DNA from: Bremerella sp. JC817
GTDB lineage: Bacteria; Planctomycetota; Planctomycetia; Pirellulales; Pirellulaceae
Assembly: GCF_040718835.1 (NCBI RefSeq)
Contig: NZ_JBFEFG010000264.1
Span: forward strand, 62,001-126,000
Length of the DNA stretch: 64,000 bases
Direction: 5' to 3'
Each line of letters starts with the position of its first letter. Position 1 is the stretch's first letter. A model generated the notes under the pieces. It saw only the letters and a list, made by a program, of their open reading frames with translations. It had not been told where the DNA came from and did no database searches. This document shows positions 34,672 to 44,018 of this stretch, one piece after another. Both the position numbers and the translations under genes were made by a program.

Positions 34672-36585
34672 TCAGGAAGTCGCCAGGCTGGGATCTGTCA
34701 GCCGATTGTTGCTTTGCGAGGCGAACGCCGCCTCCCGTTCGGCCTGATAGGCATGGGCGAAATCGCTGCGATTCGAGTACCGCTCCATGTTATCGCGAAC
34801 GGCCATTTCCTGATCGACATCGTTGCGGCTGAGCGGGAGCTTCGCCTTTAGTGGAATCTCCATGCGGCGATACGAGACGATGATATAGGTTTGCTCCTCG
34901 CGGAAGATTTCGAACGTCTCGACCTCGTGGTAGTAGATGGGATGCTCCCAGTTTTCAAACGACATCTTCTCGAAGTCAAGAAACAGTCGGCGGCCGTGGG
35001 CTACTGGAAGATCGATCGGAGGGAAATACTTTTCGACCAGGGTCCGTTCAGTATCGTTGGAAGGGAGATAGCGATGCACGAGCATCGTTTCGTGGAACGT
35101 TCGGAACTCCGCTTCGTAAGCACTCCACTGCTGACGTTCGATTTCTTCGGCATCGTAGATATTGCGATACCAAGGCCCAACCGACTGGTCGGCCAGGGCC
35201 GTTCGTAGCGTGTGGGCATCGGCCTGAAAGCCGATGAACTTCAGTCGCTGCTGCACCGGCGGGTGCGAGTCGAACGGGTGAACCGACGTTAGTTCGCCAA
35301 TCGGGTTTTCGTCGAAATAGCTTTCTGCGAAAGGGCGGAAGCCATCGTCCAGCCGTTTTGAAATTGTGGAGTTCGCGTCGATCGCCGCGGCTTCGTAAAT
35401 CTCTTCTTCGCATTGTTCGCGATACCGCGAGAACGCGACCACGCGAAGCAAGGCGAAGGCAAACGCTTCCGGCGACGTATGCCGAGCAGCGATCTGATCG
35501 GCGCGGTGTTCGCGGTCGCGAGCAACCTTGCCGTTGAGCGAGTGATTGATCACCAGTTGCAGCATCGCCAGGTGATGAATCGGACGCGTCAGCCAGTGCT
35601 CGTACAGGCTCTCTGCGTAGGCATAGTGCCGTTCGAATAAAGGGGCGATTCGCTGCGAGTAAATCGTGTCATTGCCGCTGAAGTGAGCCATCTCGTGCAA
35701 TAGGATCGCGTCGGCTTCCTGATCGGGCAACTGCTTCAGTAGCGGTAGGCTGACGTACAGGATTCTTCCACGCAGCGTGCGTCGCATAACGTCGTCGATC
35801 GGCAGCACGACCGGGCACTCGGTAACCCAGAAACCGTCTTCGATGCCAGCGATCACGTAGTCTGGTGGTGATGTGCCTGCCTTGAAACACAGACGGTCCA
35901 GATCGTCCCAGAAGAGTGGAGCGTGTTCGCGCTCGATAAGCACGCCAGAGGCTTCATGCCGCAGGTCAACCCGTTTGAACATGGCAGCCGCCGCGGCACC
36001 GACACCAGCCAGGCCAGCACCACCGATGAAGATCAGGAACTTCGTCGCCCCGAGGCTGCTGTGCGAGAAGAGATATGCCGAGATCAAGCCGACGATAATA
36101 GTTGTTTGAGCGATCAATTCGAGAAGGCCAACGATACTGATGAGGTACCAGCCGCCCAGCAGCGAATAGTACAGCATCTCGTTGGAGCGAATCGACAGGC
36201 CTGAGCCAATCGAGATGAGCAGCAGCGTGGCGATGCCCAGGCCGATGCAGCCCCAACTCAGCAGAACGACCCCTTTGTAGGTCAGATAGGTTGGAATATC
36301 GAGCGGCCTTAGTTCGCTGTCCCAGCGGCTTAACGCCTTGTTTTCTTTGTTGAGGATCGACCAGGTCGAGGTCTTTTCCAGGGCCTTGAGGGCACTGTTT
36401 TTCTGTTGCAGGTTTAGCCCTGGTGCCGTGTTGATCGCACGCTGAAACCGCGCCGTCAGTTGCTGTTCAAATTCAGGTTGAAAGTGGCCGCATACCAGCA
36501 GGGCACCAATGGGAATCAGAAAGAGCGTTAGGGCTGGCAATACGAACGAGCGTACCAGCGAGGGCGGAGGCGAATGCTGAGTCAT
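34672..36585 (-). CDS. Membrane-bound M48 family metallopeptidase, paralogue 2
   Basis: A 637-residue protein with the same plan as the peptidase at 30076: membrane helices near 14-32, 104-130, 145-172 and 182-203, then HEMAHF (His297, Glu298, His301) and RDREHRADQIAAR for the third ligand Glu. Later segments align closely (LTSVHPFDSHPPVQQRLKF, then FENWEHPIYYHEVETFE). Active-site numbering differs by one between the copies, so this is an old duplication without domain change. AGGAGA lies about 11 bases before the ATG. 204 bases separate it from redB; no clear terminator was found between them. Confidence 0.88.
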   Translation of the reverse strand: MTQHSPPPSLVRSFVLPALTLFLIPIGALLVCGHFQPEFEQQLTARFQRAINTAPGLNLQQKNSALKALEKTSTWSILNKENKALSRWDSELRPLDIPTYLTYKGVVLLSWGCIGLGIATLLLISIGSGLSIRSNEMLYYSLLGGWYLISIVGLLELIAQTTIIVGLISAYLFSHSSLGATKFLIFIGGAGLAGVGAAAAAMFKRVDLRHEASGVLIEREHAPLFWDDLDRLCFKAGTSPPDYVIAGIEDGFWVTECPVVLPIDDVMRRTLRGRILYVSLPLLKQLPDQEADAILLHEMAHFSGNDTIYSQRIAPLFERHYAYAESLYEHWLTRPIHHLAMLQLVINHSLNGKVARDREHRADQIAARHTSPEAFAFALLRVVAFSRYREQCEEEIYEAAAIDANSTISKRLDDGFRPFAESYFDENPIGELTSVHPFDSHPPVQQRLKFIGFQADAHTLRTALADQSVGPWYRNIYDAEEIERQQWSAYEAEFRTFHETMLVHRYLPSNDTERTLVEKYFPPIDLPVAHGRRLFLDFEKMSFENWEHPIYYHEVETFEIFREEQTYIIVSYRRMEIPLKAKLPLSRNDVDQEMAVRDNMERYSNRSDFAHAYQAEREAAFASQSNNRLTDPSLATS

Positions 36586-36780
36586 GGTGGGAGGGTCTCC
36601 TGGGCGAAAAGAGACGTAAGGCGGACGAGGTTACAGGAGCCCAGCGTGAATGAGCAGCCGAGAAGGTTGGAACGGCCGAAGTAGACTCCCCTAATGGGAG
36701 TGTATGATCCGATTGGCTTAGGGGGCTAAACTTGCACGATAGAGGCAATTAGCGCCAGAAAGAATTAGTGCGAATCCCAA

Positions 36781-36819
36781 GAAAAGAAGCAGGCCGAGAT
36801 GTGAAGTCTCGGCCCGCTT
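36781..36819 (-). terminator. Terminator of the glutamine synthetase gene
   Basis: AAGCAGGCCGAGA (36787-36799) pairs with TCTCGGCCCGCTT (36807-36819) with one mismatch. On the minus strand TTCTTTTC follows the stem. Confidence 0.8.
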
Positions 36820-36855
36820 CCGTGGAAAGATTGAATTGGCAATGCCGATGTCCGC

Positions 36856-39108
36856 TTAGCGGATGAAGAGCATTTCCTGGTAGGTTGGCAGTGGCCACAG
36901 GTCGTCGGCAACGTAGCCTTCCAGTTCGTCGGCGTACTTACGAACTTCGTTCATCGCCGGCAGAACATCGTAGCAGCAAGCGTTGGCCTTCTTGTGCCAG
37001 CATTCGATTTCGTCGGCCTTGGCAGCGGCAGCTTCCAGGGCGGCGACACTGTCCTGGAGCGACTTGACCAGGGTGGTCATCTTGTCCAGGGTGTCTTTGT
37101 CGAAATCGTAACCCAGAGCCTGAAGGTTCGCACAGGTCGAAGCCAGTTCGTTCTGGTAGCGGATCGAAGCAGGGAAGATCATCGTGCGAGCGATCTCGAC
37201 GGTGAGCTTGGTTTCGACGCTGATCGACTTGCAGTACTGTTCCAGGTAGATTTCCAGACGGCTTTCCAGCTCGCGTTCCGAGAGGACACCGTACTTGGTG
37301 AACAGTTCTTTGACTTCTGGCTTTTCCAGGTAAGGCAGAGCATCGGCAGTGGTCTTCAGGTTCAGCAGACCACGCTTTTCAGCTTCCTGGTGCCATTCTT
37401 CCGAGTAACCGTCGCCATTGAACACGACCGCGCCATGTTCGTTAATGATGTCGGTCAGAAGCTTTTGGATTGCTCCGTTCAGCTTCGAGTTGTCGCCGCC
37501 GGTGGCTTCTTCCAGCTTGGTCGCACAGTAGTCCAGCGACTCGGCAACGATGGTGTTCATCGCGACGAGTGGACCAGCGATCGACTGGTTCGAGCCAACA
37601 GCACGGAATTCAAAGCGGTTGCCGGTGAAGGCGAATGGGCTGGTACGGTTACGGTCGCCAGCATCCTTTGGCAATGGCGGAAGAACGTCGGCACCGATTT
37701 CCAGCGTGCCCTTTGGCAGCGAGCTGCTGGCCCCACCACCCTTGATCTGCTCGAAGACGTCGGCCAACTGAGTGCCGAGGAAGATCGAGATGATCGCAGG
37801 AGGAGCTTCGTTGGCACCCAGACGGTGATCGTTGGAAGCCGAGGCAACCACAGCACGCAGCAGACCCTGGAACTTGTGCACGGCACGGATAACAGCACCG
37901 CAGAACACAAGGAACTGAGCGTTTTCGTGTGGGGTGTCGCCTGGGTCGAGCAGGTTGCCTTGCGAGGCACTGCCCATCGACCAGTTGACGTGCTTACCCG
38001 AACCATTGACGCCGGCGAACGGCTTTTCGTGGATCAAGCAGGCCATGCCGTACTTTTCGGCGACGCGCTTCAGGGTGATCATGACCAACTGCTGATGGTC
38101 GGTCGCGACGTTGGCGAACTCGAACATCGGAGCAATTTCGTACTGGCCTGGGGCGACTTCGTTGTGACGAGTCTTGACCGGGATGCCCAGCTTGAACAGT
38201 TCACGTTCGGTTTCCAGCATGAACGCGAGAACGCGATCTGGAATGGCACCGAAGTAGTGATCGTCGAATTCCTGACCCTTTGGAGGCTGAGCACCGAACA
38301 GGGTACGACCAGCGTTGAGAAGGTCAGGACGTGCGAAGAAGAAGTTGCGATCGACCAGGAAGTATTCCTGTTCTGGACCGGCGGTCGAGCTGACCATGGC
38401 GCCATCGGTGTGACCGAACAGGCTCAGGATACGCTGAGCTTGCTTGTTCAAAGCCTGCATCGAACGCAGAACCGGGGTCTTCTTATCGAGGGCTTCGCCC
38501 GTCCACGAAACAAACGCCGTTGGAATGCACAGCGTGGTTCCGTTCGGGTTTTCCATGATGTAAGCAGGGCTGGTAACGTCCCAAGCGGTGTAACCGCGAG
38601 CTTCAAACGTCTGGCGGATACCGCCCGATGGGAAGCTGGAACCGTCTGGTTCGCCCTGGATCAGCTGCGAGCCGCTGAACTCGGCAATGGCGCTGCCGGT
38701 GCCGTCTGGGCTGAGGAAGCTATCGTGCTTTTCGGCGGTGAAACCGGTCAGCGGATAGAAGACGTGGGCGTAGTGGGTCGCACCCTTTTCGATGGCCCAA
38801 TCCTTCATGGCCGAAGCGACGTAGTCGGCGACGGTCGTATCGAGCTTTTCGCCCGTTTCGATCGTCTTCATCAGCGACTTGAAGATCGGCTTAGGAAGAC
38901 GGTCCTTCATGACCGATTTGCTGAAGACGTTTGCGCAGAACAGTTCCTGAGTTGGGGTTTCCAGGAAGTTCATGGCTGGAGCGGAGGGCTTGTAGTTGGT
39001 AACCGCGGAGATGGCTGCCATTCGAGCCGAACCGCCCATAAACCCGCTACCGCTGCCTGCGGAATTGGTTCCGCAAGAGCCCGCCTTACCTTTCGATGCC
39101 GTACTCAC
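36856..39108 (-). CDS. glnN: Glutamine synthetase type III
   Basis: A 750-residue GSIII, which makes glutamine from glutamate, ammonia and ATP and is about 1.5 times the size of GSI. The start is GTG at 39108 with GGAGG 10 bases upstream; an in-frame TAG directly before it excludes a longer protein. Motifs: [103 protein letters not shown] and [18 protein letters not shown]. The first 25 residues are Gly/Ser-rich and hardly conserved. It is transcribed alone with its own terminator. Confidence 0.95.
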   Translation of the reverse strand: MSTASKGKAGSCGTNSAGSGSGFMGGSARMAAISAVTNYKPSAPAMNFLETPTQELFCANVFSKSVMKDRLPKPIFKSLMKTIETGEKLDTTVADYVASAMKDWAIEKGATHYAHVFYPLTGFTAEKHDSFLSPDGTGSAIAEFSGSQLIQGEPDGSSFPSGGIRQTFEARGYTAWDVTSPAYIMENPNGTTLCIPTAFVSWTGEALDKKTPVLRSMQALNKQAQRILSLFGHTDGAMVSSTAGPEQEYFLVDRNFFFARPDLLNAGRTLFGAQPPKGQEFDDHYFGAIPDRVLAFMLETERELFKLGIPVKTRHNEVAPGQYEIAPMFEFANVATDHQQLVMITLKRVAEKYGMACLIHEKPFAGVNGSGKHVNWSMGSASQGNLLDPGDTPHENAQFLVFCGAVIRAVHKFQGLLRAVVASASNDHRLGANEAPPAIISIFLGTQLADVFEQIKGGGASSSLPKGTLEIGADVLPPLPKDAGDRNRTSPFAFTGNRFEFRAVGSNQSIAGPLVAMNTIVAESLDYCATKLEEATGGDNSKLNGAIQKLLTDIINEHGAVVFNGDGYSEEWHQEAEKRGLLNLKTTADALPYLEKPEVKELFTKYGVLSERELESRLEIYLEQYCKSISVETKLTVEIARTMIFPASIRYQNELASTCANLQALGYDFDKDTLDKMTTLVKSLQDSVAALEAAAAKADEIECWHKKANACCYDVLPAMNEVRKYADELEGYVADDLWPLPTYQEMLFIR

Positions 39109-39612
39109 TAGTGTGTGACCTCCAAAGCCTTAGCGCGAACGGCGACCCCTGGGGAAGGGATCTGCGTCACGCTTTTCGTTGTTGAAATTCCCTTACGATC
39201 GATACGCTTCGCGATCCCTGCAGAAGCATGGTGCGGAGTGATAGCAATTACCATGCCGCACCGTCAGAAGGGTCAAAATCGCTAGAAAATGACCCCAGAA
39301 TGAGTAGCCTCTGCGCGCGAAGTGGGCGTGACCTGCATAGAAATGTAGCAAAAAAGTATTGCCGAGGCCTCTTTTTTAAACTTTGCAAAAAGGGTGCCGA
39401 CCGTACTGCCGGGGGAGATCAATTTTTGATCACCAGCCCCAGCACGTCGTCGCCCTCTCGAAAAGTCCCATTCGTCGGCCGAACATTTCTGCCCCCGGAA
39501 GGTCTCTTCCGGTGGTCACTGTCGCTAAACTTAAAGCGCTGAATAGTCAAAGGGAAGTAGGCAAATGGGCCAAATGGCTCACGGGGCAAAACTATCTTGG
39601 GGGATCCTTTTC
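39109..39612. other. Divergent intergenic region between glnN and the TPR gene
   Basis: About 500 bases. No gene is supported; the open frames 39228-39542 and 39383-39646 have no ribosome site and no recognisable product. It must hold the promoters of glnN and the TPR gene. No nitrogen-control operator could be recognised by eye. Confidence 0.5.
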
Positions 39613-41277
39613 ATGCTTCGCCATCTTCAAAAGCTTGTTTCAGTAGGGTGCCTTCTACTGGCATGCCTGGTCGCTGCTCCACTGCTTCACGCCGAACCTC
39701 CCCTGGTCGACGTTCCTATGTTCCCCGGCTTGGGAGAGCATGGCATGAAGATCTCGACCGACCAGCCGCAAGCTCAGGCCTACTTCAATCAAGGCCTGGC
39801 CTTTATGTATGGCTTCAATCATGACGAAGCCATTCGCAGCTTCCACGCTGCCGCGAAGCTCGATCCGCAGTGCCCGGCTCCCTGGTGGGCGATTTCGTTT
39901 GCCAACGGTCCGAACATCAACTATCCGCTGCTGGACGAAAAACACGCTCCACTGGCCTGGGATGCTTTGCAAAAGGCCAAGGAGCTTGCCAAGAACGGAT
40001 CGCCCCTCGAACAAGACCTGATCGCGGCGTTGGAAGAACGTTACGCCGACCCGCCGCCTGCCGATCGCAAACCGCTCGATCAAGCGTTTGCCAAAGCGAT
40101 GCGAAACGTCTGGCAGAAGTATCCCAACCAACCAGACGTCGGCGCGATCTTCGCTGAGAGCCTGATGGATCTTTGGCCTTGGGATCTGTGGCAGAAGGCA
40201 GGCGCCGCCAACCCTGACACGGCCGAAGTGATGCGCACACTAGAAGCGGTTCTGCAGCAATCACCAAATCATCCGCTGGCACTGCATCTGTATATCCATA
40301 CGCTCGAAGCTTCCGGAGAAGTTGCCAAAGCGGCCGACGAAGCGGATCGACTGCGTGATCTGCAGCCTGGTCTCGGGCACATGGTTCACATGCCAAGCCA
40401 CATCGACGTTCGACTCGGGGCATGGCGGAAGGCAATCGTCGCGAACGAAAAGGCGATTGAGGCCGATGCCGCTTACAAGGCTCAATCACCTGATCAAGAC
40501 TTCTTCCGGATCTACATGGCTCACAATCGTCACATGTTGGCGTTTGCAGCCATGATGATCGGGCAAGAGAAGGTGGCGACCGAACAAATCGATTTGATGC
40601 TCGAAGAAATGCCGGAAGCTTGGGTGGAAGCGAACGCTCCGTTCGTCGATGGGATGCATAGCATGCCGTACGAAATGCACATTCGGTTTGGACGCTGGGA
40701 TGCGATCTTGGCAGAGCCAGAACCTGCCGAGCACTTCCCGATTTGCCGAGCGATGCGACACTTCGCACGGGGAGTTGCTTACGCCGCGAAGAAGCAGCCA
40801 GAGAAGGCTCGCCAAGAACAGGCCATCTTCCAGAAGCTGAAAGACGCGATGCCAGAGGATGCCTACTTTGTGCTGAACCCTGCCAACGTTGTTCTGGCGG
40901 TCGCTGACAACATGCTGGAAGGGGAAATCCTCTACCGCGAAGGGAAGACCGATCAGGCCGTGGCGAGTTTGCAGAAGGCAGCCGAACTGGAAGACGAACT
41001 TCGCTATACCGAGCCGCCAGATTGGATTCAGCCGGTGCGTCACGCGTTGGCGGCAACCTTGATGGATGCCAAACGCTACGCCCATGCCGAGAAGGTGTTA
41101 CGCCGCGATCTCGAGATTCATCCGCATAACGGCTGGGCATTGTACGACCTGGCCCGCAGTCTCCGGATGCAAGAGAAGTGGGACGAAGCCGACAAAGTTC
41201 AGGCCGAGTTCGAGATCGCCTGGAAAGACTCGGACGTCAAGATGAGCTCGGCGTGCATGTGCTTGCCGGCTCAATAA
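39613..41277 (+). CDS. Secreted TPR protein with spaced histidine motifs and a C-terminal CxC
   Basis: The start at 39613 (554 residues) places a signal peptide first (LVSVGCLLLACLVAAPLLHA); in-frame ATGs at 39565 and 39574 are alternatives. TPR units run through the protein: AQAYFNQGLAFMYGFNHDEAIRSF, DKADE-like repeats and a last pair near 455-535. Between them are motifs unusual for TPRs: HLYIHTLEAS (His225, His229, Glu232), GHMVHMPSHID (His256, His259, His263) and MAHNRHMLAF (His304, His307), with SSACMCLP at the end. These motifs recur in a family of bacterial TPR proteins and look like a metal site, but no activity is known to me. Confidence 0.75.
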   Translation: MLRHLQKLVSVGCLLLACLVAAPLLHAEPPLVDVPMFPGLGEHGMKISTDQPQAQAYFNQGLAFMYGFNHDEAIRSFHAAAKLDPQCPAPWWAISFANGPNINYPLLDEKHAPLAWDALQKAKELAKNGSPLEQDLIAALEERYADPPPADRKPLDQAFAKAMRNVWQKYPNQPDVGAIFAESLMDLWPWDLWQKAGAANPDTAEVMRTLEAVLQQSPNHPLALHLYIHTLEASGEVAKAADEADRLRDLQPGLGHMVHMPSHIDVRLGAWRKAIVANEKAIEADAAYKAQSPDQDFFRIYMAHNRHMLAFAAMMIGQEKVATEQIDLMLEEMPEAWVEANAPFVDGMHSMPYEMHIRFGRWDAILAEPEPAEHFPICRAMRHFARGVAYAAKKQPEKARQEQAIFQKLKDAMPEDAYFVLNPANVVLAVADNMLEGEILYREGKTDQAVASLQKAAELEDELRYTEPPDWIQPVRHALAATLMDAKRYAHAEKVLRRDLEIHPHNGWALYDLARSLRMQEKWDEADKVQAEFEIAWKDSDVKMSSACMCLPAQ

Positions 41278-41283
41278 TCCGTG

Positions 41284-41325
41284 AAAGAAAGAGACTGACT
41301 CCGCGCGATTGGCTGGGTCAGTCTC
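41284..41325 (-). terminator. Terminator overlapping the flavin monooxygenase stop
   Basis: GAGACTGAC (41291-41299) pairs perfectly with GTCAGTCTC (41317-41325). On the minus strand TTTCTTTC follows. The upstream arm overlaps the stop codon of the flavin monooxygenase gene. Confidence 0.65.
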
Positions 41326-42505
41326 GTCGTCGCTTGCGTGGCTTTTCGTCGGCGGCTTCCGCTTCGCTGGCCGCTTTCTTCTGCATGAGCGGAAGGGGGT
41401 GATCGAGACCGGTTAAGGTCTTCAGCATGTTCTCGCGGATGCTCTTCCAACGCATGACACGCGGGAGCATCACATTGCGAATCGTACGTCGCATCCACGA
41501 CTCGCCTTTGGCGAAATCGGTGATCGTTCGGATCCGCTGGACGACGGCATTGTCGACCGGCCAACGCTGTTGATCGTAAAGCTTTAGTTCGTCTCGCTTG
41601 GCAAGTTCGGCGAAGACCCAGGCATCTTCGATCCCCAGGTTCATGCCACGGGCACCGACCGGCGAATGTAGATGGGCTGCGTCGCCAGCGAAGTAGACCT
41701 GGCCAACGCTCATCGATTCGACCACGCGATGCGCGATGTGGAACGACGAATTCCAAAGGGATTCGCCAATCAGATTGGATTCGGTCAATTGAGCTAACGG
41801 TTCTGGGTAGTTTCCCATCACACGCCATACGGTTGGCTCGCCTGGCTTTTCTTCGCCGGTATAGATCGGCAGCAGAAACAGGAAGCCATCGTCCAGCAGC
41901 TTGATGTGGGCTCGGTCCGGGGCGAAGTCGGATGCCAGCGGAATGTCGTCCAGCACCCAAGCTCGGTCGTAGGTGTCGCCGGCGAAGGGGACATGGACCG
42001 ACTTGCGAGCGACACTGTGGGCACCATCGGCGGCCAGGATCCACGGTGCGTCGATCTGCAGGTGCGACTGTGTTTCGGAGTGGACCAGGTTCGCCTTGCC
42101 TTGGATCAGGGCAGGGGACTCGACCAGTTCAAGCTGGCGTTCGATCTCGATCCCTTTGCGGGCGAGATGTTCGCTCAAGACCCGCTCGGTTGTGGCTTGC
42201 GAGAGGGCCAGCATGAAGGGGAAGCGGTGTTCGAGGTCGTTGAAGTCGACCTCGGCGATGATTTTGTCGTTGCGATGGAAGGTCGTGCCATGGATCTTCC
42301 GGCCAAGCCCCAGCAATTGATCGGTGATCCCGCTCTCTTCCAGCAGTTCCAGCGTCCGGGGATTGATGGCCAGTGCTTTCGAGAACTTGGACCGTTCCGC
42401 CCGTTTGTCGACGATGCGCGGCACGATTCCGTCCTGAGACAGGAAAGTTGCGGCCGCCATTCCGACGGGACCTGCACCAATAATGAGGGGTGTGGAGAGC
42501 GTCAT
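41318..42505 (-). CDS. FAD-dependent monooxygenase of the aromatic hydroxylase (PheA/TfdB/UbiH) group
   Basis: A 395-residue flavoprotein. The FAD-binding Rossmann motif is LIIGAGPVGMAAATFL (residues 7-22), the mid-chain DG motif is ILAADGAHSVARKSV, and the GD motif is VYFAGDAAHLHSPVGARGMNLGIEDA. This is the class A monooxygenase layout that uses NAD(P)H and oxygen to hydroxylate an aromatic or related ring. The C-terminus is short, without the thioredoxin-like domain of phenol hydroxylases, and ends in a very basic KPRKRRRD. Substrate unknown. It is transcribed alone. Confidence 0.87.
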   Translation of the reverse strand: MTLSTPLIIGAGPVGMAAATFLSQDGIVPRIVDKRAERSKFSKALAINPRTLELLEESGITDQLLGLGRKIHGTTFHRNDKIIAEVDFNDLEHRFPFMLALSQATTERVLSEHLARKGIEIERQLELVESPALIQGKANLVHSETQSHLQIDAPWILAADGAHSVARKSVHVPFAGDTYDRAWVLDDIPLASDFAPDRAHIKLLDDGFLFLLPIYTGEEKPGEPTVWRVMGNYPEPLAQLTESNLIGESLWNSSFHIAHRVVESMSVGQVYFAGDAAHLHSPVGARGMNLGIEDAWVFAELAKRDELKLYDQQRWPVDNAVVQRIRTITDFAKGESWMRRTIRNVMLPRVMRWKSIRENMLKTLTGLDHPLPLMQKKAASEAEAADEKPRKRRRD

Positions 42506-42688
42506 GCAGTCGATTCAGCGCGAGGAATACGTCTTTCGGTCGAAAAACACTACCCCTCACACTAGGTTGCTGTATGAATATCTGCAACCGAGGATCTGAG
42601 GGGAATCATTGAGATTAAGGAATCCTCCCCGTTAGAATAACCCTGGTTCACCCATTCTCTCAATTTCTTAACTACGGAGAGTTCACCC

Positions 42689-43945
42689 ATGCCCGCTTCG
42701 TTTCGCCTGGGTTCCCGATTCGCACTGTCGTGCGGATTATTGCTTCTGGTTCCATTTTCCCTTTTCGCCGGCGACTGGGCTCAATGGCGTGGTCCTGACC
42801 GGGATGGTATCTCGGACGAGAAGGGGCTGTTGGCCGAGTGGCCCAGCGATGGTCCGAAGCTCGCCTGGCAGGTCAACGATCTGGGCGATGGCTACGGTGC
42901 GGTTTCGGTTGCCGATGGCATCCTCTTTCTGGTCGTCAACGAAGGACTGGAAGACGAACAAGTAAAAGCTCTCGACGCGACCACCGGTCAAACGTTGTGG
43001 AGCACGCGCATTGGCAAGGTTGGCAATCCCGATCAAAAGCCTGATTACCCGGCCGCTCGCAGCACGCCGACAGTGGAAGGCGAGTTCGTTTACGTCTTCG
43101 GTTCTGATGGTGACCTCGCTTGCCTGAAGGCAACGAGTGGCGAAGTCGTCTGGAGTAAGAATGTCCGGACAGAATATGGTGGCGAGCCAGGGATCTGGGC
43201 GTACTCGGAATCCCCCCTGGTCGATGGCGATAAAGTGATCGTCACGCCTGGTGGTGAGACCGCTGGCATCGTGGCGGTCGATAAGAAGACCGGCAATACG
43301 ATCTGGAAAGCCGAGACGCCGAAGATGGGCGCGGCCGGGTATGCCTCGGTCCAGAAGGCAACCATCGACGGCGTCGAACAGTACATCGCGTTCATGGGGA
43401 ACGGTGTCGCCGGCGTGAATGCCAAAGATGGGGCTTTCCTCTGGTCGTATGAAGGAACCTCCGGCACCGCCAACATGGCCACGCCAGTCGTCAGCGACAA
43501 CGTGGTTTACAGTGGCGGTGGTCGCAAAGGTGGCGGTGCGTTCAAGCTGATCGCTCAGGAAAAAGAACTGACGCCGGAAGAACTTTACTTCAGCCCGAAG
43601 CTGCCTTCTTCGATCGGCGGTGCCGTGAAGGTGGATGGCTATCTCTATGGCTGCGGTCAGTCGACACTCATGTGTTTCGATGCGATGACCGGCGAAATCA
43701 AATGGCAGGAACGCATCAGCGCCGCGGCGTCGATCGTATATGCCGACGGTCGTTTGTACCTGCATACCGAAGATGGCAAAGTGATGATGGTCACTGCCTC
43801 GCCGGAAGGATTTCAACTGCTGGCCGAGTTCACGCTGCCAGGCCAACCGGAAGGGCGTGGCAAGGAATGGGCCTATCCAGCCCTGGCCGACGGCAAGCTC
43901 TACTTGCGTCAGCATGGCACCGTGTGGGTGTATGACGTGAAGTAA
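42689..43945 (+). CDS. Secreted PQQ-like beta-propeller protein
   Basis: A 418-residue protein with a signal peptide (ALSCGLLLLVPFSLFA) and then DWAQWRGPDRDGIS, the opening of many planctomycete WD40-like/PQQ-repeat proteins. Repeats of the outer-strand type are visible: VKALDATTGQTLWSTRIG, LACLKATSGEVVWSKNV, IVAVDKKTGNTIWKAETP, VAGVNAKDGAFLWSYEG and LMCFDAMTGEIKWQERI. No heme or enzyme motif for a true PQQ dehydrogenase is present. It probably acts as a periplasmic binding or scaffold protein. GGAG lies about 10 bases before the ATG. Confidence 0.88.
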   Translation: MPASFRLGSRFALSCGLLLLVPFSLFAGDWAQWRGPDRDGISDEKGLLAEWPSDGPKLAWQVNDLGDGYGAVSVADGILFLVVNEGLEDEQVKALDATTGQTLWSTRIGKVGNPDQKPDYPAARSTPTVEGEFVYVFGSDGDLACLKATSGEVVWSKNVRTEYGGEPGIWAYSESPLVDGDKVIVTPGGETAGIVAVDKKTGNTIWKAETPKMGAAGYASVQKATIDGVEQYIAFMGNGVAGVNAKDGAFLWSYEGTSGTANMATPVVSDNVVYSGGGRKGGGAFKLIAQEKELTPEELYFSPKLPSSIGGAVKVDGYLYGCGQSTLMCFDAMTGEIKWQERISAAASIVYADGRLYLHTEDGKVMMVTASPEGFQLLAEFTLPGQPEGRGKEWAYPALADGKLYLRQHGTVWVYDVK

Positions 43946-43960
43946 ACTCAAGAAATAAAT

Positions 43961-43994
43961 CGAGCCAGGCACATCACGCGCCTGGCTCGGTTTT
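43961..43994. terminator. Probably bidirectional terminator between convergent genes
   Basis: CGAGCCAGGC and GCCTGGCTCG form a perfect 10-base stem. GTTTTG follows on the plus strand, ATTTATTTC on the minus strand. It would serve both the propeller gene and the persulfide dioxygenase operon. Confidence 0.8.
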
Positions 43995-44018
43995 GCCTTG
44001 GGATTCGAGTCGGGTGAC

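Noticed and set aside
36994..39111. A 705-codon open frame antisense to glutamine synthetase III
   Set aside because: It mirrors the reading of glnN exactly in extent, has no ribosome site or recognisable domain, and the opposite strand encodes a complete GSIII. It results from GC-rich third positions.
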